Below, piece by piece: positions 59,276 through 64,000 of a DNA stretch of 64,000 nt (position 1 is its first letter; each line of letters begins with the position of its first letter). The position numbers were made by a program, and so were the translations under genes. The notes under the pieces are model-generated. The model searched no databases, had not been told where the DNA came from, and saw nothing but the letters and a program-made list of their open reading frames with translations. Source of the stretch: JAOUEA01 sp963790335 (GTDB taxonomy: Bacteria > Actinomycetota > UBA4738 > HRBIN12); contig CAWBOB010000008.1 of assembly GCA_963790335.1 (NCBI GenBank), positions 584,806 to 648,805 of the forward strand, written 5' to 3'.

Positions 59276-60225
59276 TCATTCGGCGGCCGTGGGGCTCGGC
59301 GGCACGTTCTTCTTCAGCAGCGCGGCGTCCTTCTTCGCGTCCGCCACGATCGCGCGGGCGCGTGCGAGATCGAGGGTCACGACCGAGGTGCTGCCGGCCA
59401 TGGTGGCTCCACCCGGGCAGCACGACGTTCTGCACCTTCGTCGTGGGCACCTTCGACACCGTGAAGGCCAGCGCCATCACCTCGGACAGCGGCATCTCGG
59501 TGTCGATGTTGCGCATGCCGGCTCCGAGCCAGGTGAACAGCTTGGCCTGGTCGGCGCCGAACTGCTTCTTGAACTGCGCCAGGGCCGCGAGGAGCAGCCG
59601 CCCGCCGTTCTCCTGACGCCCGAAGTCGCCCTGCTCGAGGCTGTGCCGGTCGCGCGAGAACGCGAGCGCCTCGGGCCCGGTGAGCTTCTGCACGCCGGGC
59701 GTGAAGTCGGTTCGGGCGAACGGGTCGACCATCGGGAAGGGCACGTCGACCGTGAGGCCCCCGACCGTGTTGATCATGTCGGTGAACCCCCAGAAGGTCG
59801 TGAGCGCCCAGTAGTCGATCGTGACCCCGAAGTTCGTCTCCATCGTGCGCACCAGCAGCTCGGGCCCGCCGTAGACCATGGCCGAGTTGATCTTGCCCGT
59901 GCCTCTGCCGGGGATCGGCAGGTAGGAATCGCGCGGCACGCCCACGAGCACCGCACGCCTGGCCTTCGGGTTGATGAAGATCAGGTGCAGCGAGTCGCCG
60001 AGCGACCGCATCACGTTCTCACCAGGGCGAGCGCCCGACCCGATCGCGAGGATCACGACCGGGTCCGAACCCGTGAGCGAGGGCGTGTAGCCGGCGTGGG
60101 CCTTGCCGACGACGACGCCGGTCGACTGCGCCCGCGCCGTGACGGCGCCGTCGAGCGAGCCAAGGGCCGAGCCCAGCACCCAGACCATCGAGCGCGACCG
60201 CGAGGAACGACGCCCGGCGCCTCAC
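59276..60225 (-). CDS. LytR-CpsA-Psr (LCP) family protein, frameshifted at both ends
   Basis: A protein of about 315 residues that would attach glycopolymers to the cell wall from lipid carriers. The N-terminal membrane anchor MRRRASFLAVAL starts at GTG 60225. The LCP core is DSLHLIFINPKARRAVLVGVPRDSYLPIPGRGTGKINSAMVYGGPELLVRTME, with catalytic Arg and Asp residues, and TGPEALAFSRDRHSL. One extra base near 60189 and one near 59410 break the frame; the true C-terminus is KKNVPPSPTAAE (stop 59276-59278). As read, the frame is 59256-60188. It overlaps the upstream gene by four bases. Confidence 0.82.
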
Positions 60226-60938
60226 GGAGCGTCTGCTCCGGACGGCTCGGGGCTCTGCCCACCCGGCGACGACGAGGCGGATGCGGGCTCGCGGGCTTCG
60301 TCGCGGCGCTGCACGGAGAACGAGACGACGCGCCAGTCGCCGTCGGACTTCTCGAAGATGAACTGCCCCCGGCTGATGAGCATCACCAGACCGTCGGCTC
60401 CGGTGCCCTTCGCCACGAACCGAGCGCTGCCTTCCACCGACCGGGCGACGCCGGCGGGATCGAAGAGCACGTGCAGCTTCAGGGTGCTCGGCATCGGGGT
60501 GATCGTGTCGAACGCGGCGCCCGCCTCCTCGCCGGCCGTCAGCACGGCGAGCTGACGTTCGGCGGCGTCGCGGGCTCCGCCCGCGAACAGATCGAGGATC
60601 TCGTCGTAGCTCCCCTCCATCCAGTTGGCGGGTTCGAGGAAGGCCGCGGTGTAGAGGTCGTCGAGCCGCTGTGCGACCGAGTCGGCCGGACCCTGGGCGG
60701 CCGCGACCGCCTGTTGATGGTCCGGGTCGGGTGCGGTCTCGACGGGCTTGGGCTTCGCCACGTCGAAGTCGAACGCCGGGGCGTCGGGCGTGTCGTCGCT
60801 GAAGACATCGAGGGGGCCGTCGTCGCCACCGGACAGCGCGAACACGATCACGCCCACGAGGGCGGCGGCCAGCAGGGCGCCCACGATCACGAGGGGCTTC
60901 CTGCGGGAGGGGGTGGAGGCGTGCCGGCCATCTGCCAA
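60222..60938 (-). CDS. Single-pass membrane protein, partner of the LCP gene
   Basis: A 238-residue protein with one N-terminal transmembrane helix (PLVIVGALLAAALVGVIVFAL), an acidic linker, and an extracellular domain with SFSVQRRDE near the end. The domain pattern FVAKGTGADGLVMLISRGQFIFEKSDGDWRVVSFSV resembles NTF2-like/SnoaL folds, a weak inference. Its stop overlaps the LCP start as GTGA, so the two are coupled and may act together at the wall. Confidence 0.75.
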   Translation of the reverse strand: MADGRHASTPSRRKPLVIVGALLAAALVGVIVFALSGGDDGPLDVFSDDTPDAPAFDFDVAKPKPVETAPDPDHQQAVAAAQGPADSVAQRLDDLYTAAFLEPANWMEGSYDEILDLFAGGARDAAERQLAVLTAGEEAGAAFDTITPMPSTLKLHVLFDPAGVARSVEGSARFVAKGTGADGLVMLISRGQFIFEKSDGDWRVVSFSVQRRDEAREPASASSSPGGQSPEPSGADAP

Positions 60939-61116
60939 AACGCGGGAACCCTACCGGGAGTGCAGCGGCACGCCAAGTGCGCCGCGACCGGGGGTTCGTG
61001 ACGCTACGATGGCTTCTCGCTGCGACGGTGTGCCGGGAAGACTGGTCGGCGGAAGGGGAGTCTCATGTCCGATCCAGCCCGTTCCGGGCGCACCGGCGCC
61101 GCACGATCGGCACGGG

Positions 61117-62454
61117 GTGAGGCCGACGTGGTCGCGCTCAGATCGCCTGGTCCCCCGGCGCGTTGTGCGGCCGCTCCAGGAGTTCCTGCAGACGTCGGCC
61201 GCCAGTGCCTCGCTGCTCTTCGCCGCAGTGGTGGTCGCGCTCGCGTGGGCGAACTCCCCGTGGCGGGAGAGCTACGAGGCGTTCTTCCATGCCCCCATCG
61301 CGTTCCACCTCGGATCGCTCGTCACGATCGATGGCGACGTGCACTTCCTCGTCAACGACGGCCTGATGGCGTTGTTCTTCCTCGTCGTCGGTCTCGAGAT
61401 CAAGCGTGAGGTGGTCTCGGGGGAGCTGCGGAAGCTGCGCGTGGCCACCCTTCCGGTCCTCGCGGCGCTCGGTGGCATGGCGGCGCCCGCGCTCATCTAT
61501 CTGGCGATCGCAGGGGGTGGTGACGCCGCGCGTGGATGGGGGGTCCCTATGGCCACCGACATCGCGTTCGCTCTCGGCGTGTTGGCGCTCGCGGCCGGTC
61601 ATGCGTCGCCGAGCCTCAGGCCGCTGCTGCTCGCGGTGGCGATCGTGGACGACCTCGGCGCCATCCTCGTGATCGCGATCTTCTACACGGGCGGCATCGA
61701 GGCCGGCCCGTTGCTCGCAGCGTTCGGCGTCGTCGGGCTGATCGCGCTGGCGAACGCCGTGCACATCAGGTCGCTGCTGATCTACGTGGGGCTCGGCGCC
61801 GTGCTCTGGTACGCGACGTATCGCGCGGGCATCCACCCCACGATCGCGGGCGCCGCGCTGGGGTTGCTCACGCCCGCGGCTCCCTTCCAGGCGCCGTCGG
61901 TCGTGAGCGAGGAAGCTCGCTGGACCGCCGATGAGACCCGTGACGAGCCGGAGCCGATCGACGACGACGCTCCGTTGTGGTCCCGGCTCGCGTGGCTCTC
62001 ACGTGAGGTCATCTCCCCGCTCGCCAGGGCCGAGCACGCGCTGCTTCCGTGGACGAGCTTCGTGATCCTTCCGATCTTCGCACTCGCCAACGCGGGCATC
62101 GAGATCTCCCTCGAGCGCATGAGCGATGCGCTGTCGGCGCCGGTGTCGGTCGGCATCTTCCTCGGGCTCGTGGTGGGCAAGCCGATCGGCGTGCTGGCGG
62201 GATCGATGCTCGCCGAGCGATCGCGGCTCGGTCGGCGATCAGACGACGTGGGCTGGGGCGACCTGACGGGCATGGGCATGACGGCCGGGATCGGCTTCAC
62301 CGTGGCGCTGTTCGTCGCCGAGTTGGCGTTTCCCGACGGACCGCGGCTCGCCGAAGCGAAGATGGCGATCCTCGCGGCTTCGCTCGTCGCCGGCCTCGGG
62401 GGGTTCCTGACCCTCCGGTTCTCGCCCTCGCCGGCCGTGCCCGCCGGCCGGTAG
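61117..62454 (+). CDS. nhaA: NhaA sodium/proton antiporter
   Basis: A 445-residue (as read) NhaA-type antiporter with about 12 helices. Key residues are in MATDIAFALGVLAL and LLLAVAIVDDLGAILVIAIFY, which holds the ion-binding Asp pair. It exchanges Na+ for H+. GTG 61117 is the in-frame start, but ATG 61065 has a better ribosome binding site (GAAGGGGAG) and a plausible N-terminus MSDPARSGRTGAARSARGEADVVAL; a one-base shift between 61065 and about 61145 would join them. It lies beside the pyrophosphatase, another proton/sodium-handling protein. Confidence 0.93.
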   Translation: MRPTWSRSDRLVPRRVVRPLQEFLQTSAASASLLFAAVVVALAWANSPWRESYEAFFHAPIAFHLGSLVTIDGDVHFLVNDGLMALFFLVVGLEIKREVVSGELRKLRVATLPVLAALGGMAAPALIYLAIAGGGDAARGWGVPMATDIAFALGVLALAAGHASPSLRPLLLAVAIVDDLGAILVIAIFYTGGIEAGPLLAAFGVVGLIALANAVHIRSLLIYVGLGAVLWYATYRAGIHPTIAGAALGLLTPAAPFQAPSVVSEEARWTADETRDEPEPIDDDAPLWSRLAWLSREVISPLARAEHALLPWTSFVILPIFALANAGIEISLERMSDALSAPVSVGIFLGLVVGKPIGVLAGSMLAERSRLGRRSDDVGWGDLTGMGMTAGIGFTVALFVAELAFPDGPRLAEAKMAILAASLVAGLGGFLTLRFSPSPAVPAGR

Positions 62455-62572
62455 CGGCGCGGTTCTCGCAGGTCAGCGGGGTACGGGTTCCCTATACTGC
62501 ACCGGTCGCCGTGCCGGAGGGCGCGGTCGCAGACTCCACCCGACGTTCATCCGCAAGCCCACAGGAGGTTGC

Positions 62573-64000
62573 ATGTTCGGCGTCCTTGCCCAAGAAGGCG
62601 GCCCGCTCGAGGTCACCTTCGACTCCTTCGAGAACACATGGTTGTGGATCGTGCTCGCCGTCTCGCTCGTGGCGCTCGTCTTCGCCTGGTACCTGCGGGC
62701 CCGGGTGCTCGCCGAGCCCGAGGGCACGCCGAAGATGCGCGAGATCGCGACGGCGATCCAGGAAGGCGCCAAGGCCTACCTGAGCCGGCAGTTCAGCACG
62801 CTCGGCGTCTTCCTCGGCATCCTCACGGTGTTGCTGTTCTTCGTGCTGCCGGTCGCCGAGGGCGTGACCACCACGTTCCTCGGCATGTCGGCGGAGCTCT
62901 CGGTGCGGATCGGACGCTCGATCGCGTTCCTGCTCGGTGCGGGAGCATCGATGCTCACCGGATACGCCGGCATGTGGCTCGCCGTGCGAGCGAACGTGCG
63001 CACCGCGAACGCCGCGAAGGAGTCGGGCCTGCGCAAGGCGCTCACCATCGCCTTCCGCGCGGGCGGGGTCGCGGGCATGTTCACGGTCGGACTCGGACTG
63101 TTCGGCGCGACGCTGATCCTCATCATCTTCAAGGGCGACGCCACGAGCGTGCTGGTGGGCTTCGGATTCGGCGGCGCGCTGCTCGCCATGTTCATGCGGG
63201 TCGGCGGCGGCATCTTCACCAAGGCGGCCGACGTGGGCGCCGACCTCGTGGGCAAGGTGGAGCAGGGCATCCCCGAGGACGACCCGCGCAACGCCGCCAC
63301 GATCGCCGACAACGTTGGCGACAACGTGGGCGACTGCGCCGGCATGGCGGCGGACCTGTTCGAGAGCTACGAGGTCACGCTCGTGGCCGCGTTGATCCTG
63401 GGCGCCGCGGCGTTCGCCGACAGCGAGATCGGCGCGATCGCCGGCGTGATGTTCCCCTTGTTCGTGCGGGCGGTCGGCGTCATCACGTCGATCATCGGCA
63501 TCATGGCCGTGACGCCCCGCTCCGAGACCGAGCACGGCATGAAGGCGATCAACCGCGGCTTCTTCCTGTCGGCCGTGATCTCGGCGATCGTCGTGCTCGC
63601 CATCTCGGTGGTCTACATGGAGAGCTGGCGGCCCGGCGTCGCCGTCGCGATCGGGCTCGTGCTCGCGTCGGTGATCCAGATCATCACGCAGTACTTCACC
63701 GACACGAAGTTCAAGCCGGTGAAGGAGGTGGCCGACTCCACCGTGACCGGACCCGCGACGACCGTCCTGAGCGGATTCTCCGTCGGGCTCGAGTCGGCCG
63801 TGTGGGCGGCCCTGGTGATCGCCGGGGCGATCATGGCGGCGTTCCTGCTCGCCGATCCCGACTCGACGAACCTGTTCGCCGAGCGGCTCTACTTCATCGC
63901 GCTCACCGGTATGGGCATGCTGACGACGGTCGGTGTGGTCGTGTCGATGGACACGTACGGCCCGATCAGCGACAACGCTCAGGGCATCGCCGAGATGTCC
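62573..64000 (+). CDS. hppA: Membrane-bound proton-translocating pyrophosphatase, 5' part
   Basis: The first 476 residues of an H+/Na+-pumping pyrophosphatase, running off the window. Signature elements include FTKAADVGADLVGKVEQGIPEDDPRNAATIADNVGDNVGDCAGMAADLFESYEVT, which binds Mg-PPi. Helices are well formed. ATG 62573 follows AGGAGG (62563-62568). The residues that decide K+ dependence and the pumped ion lie beyond the window end, so they cannot be assigned. Confidence 0.95.
   Translation, partial: MFGVLAQEGGPLEVTFDSFENTWLWIVLAVSLVALVFAWYLRARVLAEPEGTPKMREIATAIQEGAKAYLSRQFSTLGVFLGILTVLLFFVLPVAEGVTTTFLGMSAELSVRIGRSIAFLLGAGASMLTGYAGMWLAVRANVRTANAAKESGLRKALTIAFRAGGVAGMFTVGLGLFGATLILIIFKGDATSVLVGFGFGGALLAMFMRVGGGIFTKAADVGADLVGKVEQGIPEDDPRNAATIADNVGDNVGDCAGMAADLFESYEVTLVAALILGAAAFADSEIGAIAGVMFPLFVRAVGVITSIIGIMAVTPRSETEHGMKAINRGFFLSAVISAIVVLAISVVYMESWRPGVAVAIGLVLASVIQIITQYFTDTKFKPVKEVADSTVTGPATTVLSGFSVGLESAVWAALVIAGAIMAAFLLADPDSTNLFAERLYFIALTGMGMLTTVGVVVSMDTYGPISDNAQGIAEMS

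Overview
The window is GC-rich with strongly G/C-ended codons and very dense gene packing. It carries many actinobacterial hallmarks: bacterial Ku, F420-type flavin/deazaflavin oxidoreductases, an H1-like Lys/Ala-rich nucleoid protein, DrrA/DrrB-type ABC exporters, LuxR/NarL two-component pairs, and many leaderless promoters (a TAnnnT -10 box 7-11 nt before the start codon). I read it as chromosome of an actinomycetote, possibly a deep-branching class such as Acidimicrobiia; the class is a guess. I see no rRNA, tRNA, CRISPR array, transposase, integrase or phage gene.

Layout. 0.1-2.3 kb: a CopB-type copper ATPase behind a CsoR-like operator. 2.3-5.9 kb: two ArsR-SRPBCC cassettes with VOC proteins and a hydrolase. 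6.0-8.9 kb: a NarL-type two-component system followed by two paralogous small secreted proteins, each preceded by a GGGAC-N4-GTCCC dyad. 8.9-14.2 kb: VOC, DNA-glycosylase-like, SRPBCC/TetR, serine hydrolase and RibD/DHFR-like proteins. 14.3-30.7 kb: two class III nucleotidyl cyclases (one with PAS domains, one fused to an alpha/beta hydrolase), several hydrolases, an HxlR regulator, and two divergent TetR modules with twin operators controlling MDR oxidoreductases and a DUF4386 membrane protein. 30.8-38.1 kb: flavoproteins, Ku with a UV-glycosylase-like protein, a 51-residue Cys-rich protein with a CBS protein, RibD-like reductases and a stand-alone TOPRIM protein. 38.3-43.8 kb: an AlkP-superfamily hydrolase, a 20-bp inverted repeat, two paralogous membrane-anchored coiled-coil proteins flanking an RTX-like secreted protein (both coiled-coil genes preceded by CRP-like sites), a Rieske/DUF2231 protein and an H1-like protein. 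43.8-52.6 kb: DinB, ABC exporter, PAP2, a third ArsR-SRPBCC cassette, TerC behind a probable yybP-ykoY manganese riboswitch, AlkA, and a polysaccharide flippase. 52.9-64 kb: SLOG protein, lipoprotein plus phosphodiesterase, MrfA-like helicase, CaCA exchanger, LCP protein with partner, NhaA, and the first 476 residues of a membrane pyrophosphatase.

How the genes work together. Much of the first 38 kb looks like an accessory zone built from small regulator-plus-enzyme cassettes (ArsR-SRPBCC, TetR-oxidoreductase, VOC, RibD-like, alpha/beta hydrolases), consistent with handling of diverse small molecules. The two cyclases and the two CRP-like promoters suggest a cyclic-nucleotide circuit that may control the coiled-coil/RTX locus. 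The last 20 kb is more housekeeping: DNA repair, envelope and ion/proton transport.

Caution: about sixteen apparent single-base frameshifts interrupt otherwise well-conserved genes, a mix of insertions and deletions mostly next to G/C runs. Many may be consensus errors rather than true pseudogenes. Wherever one affects a gene I give the position.
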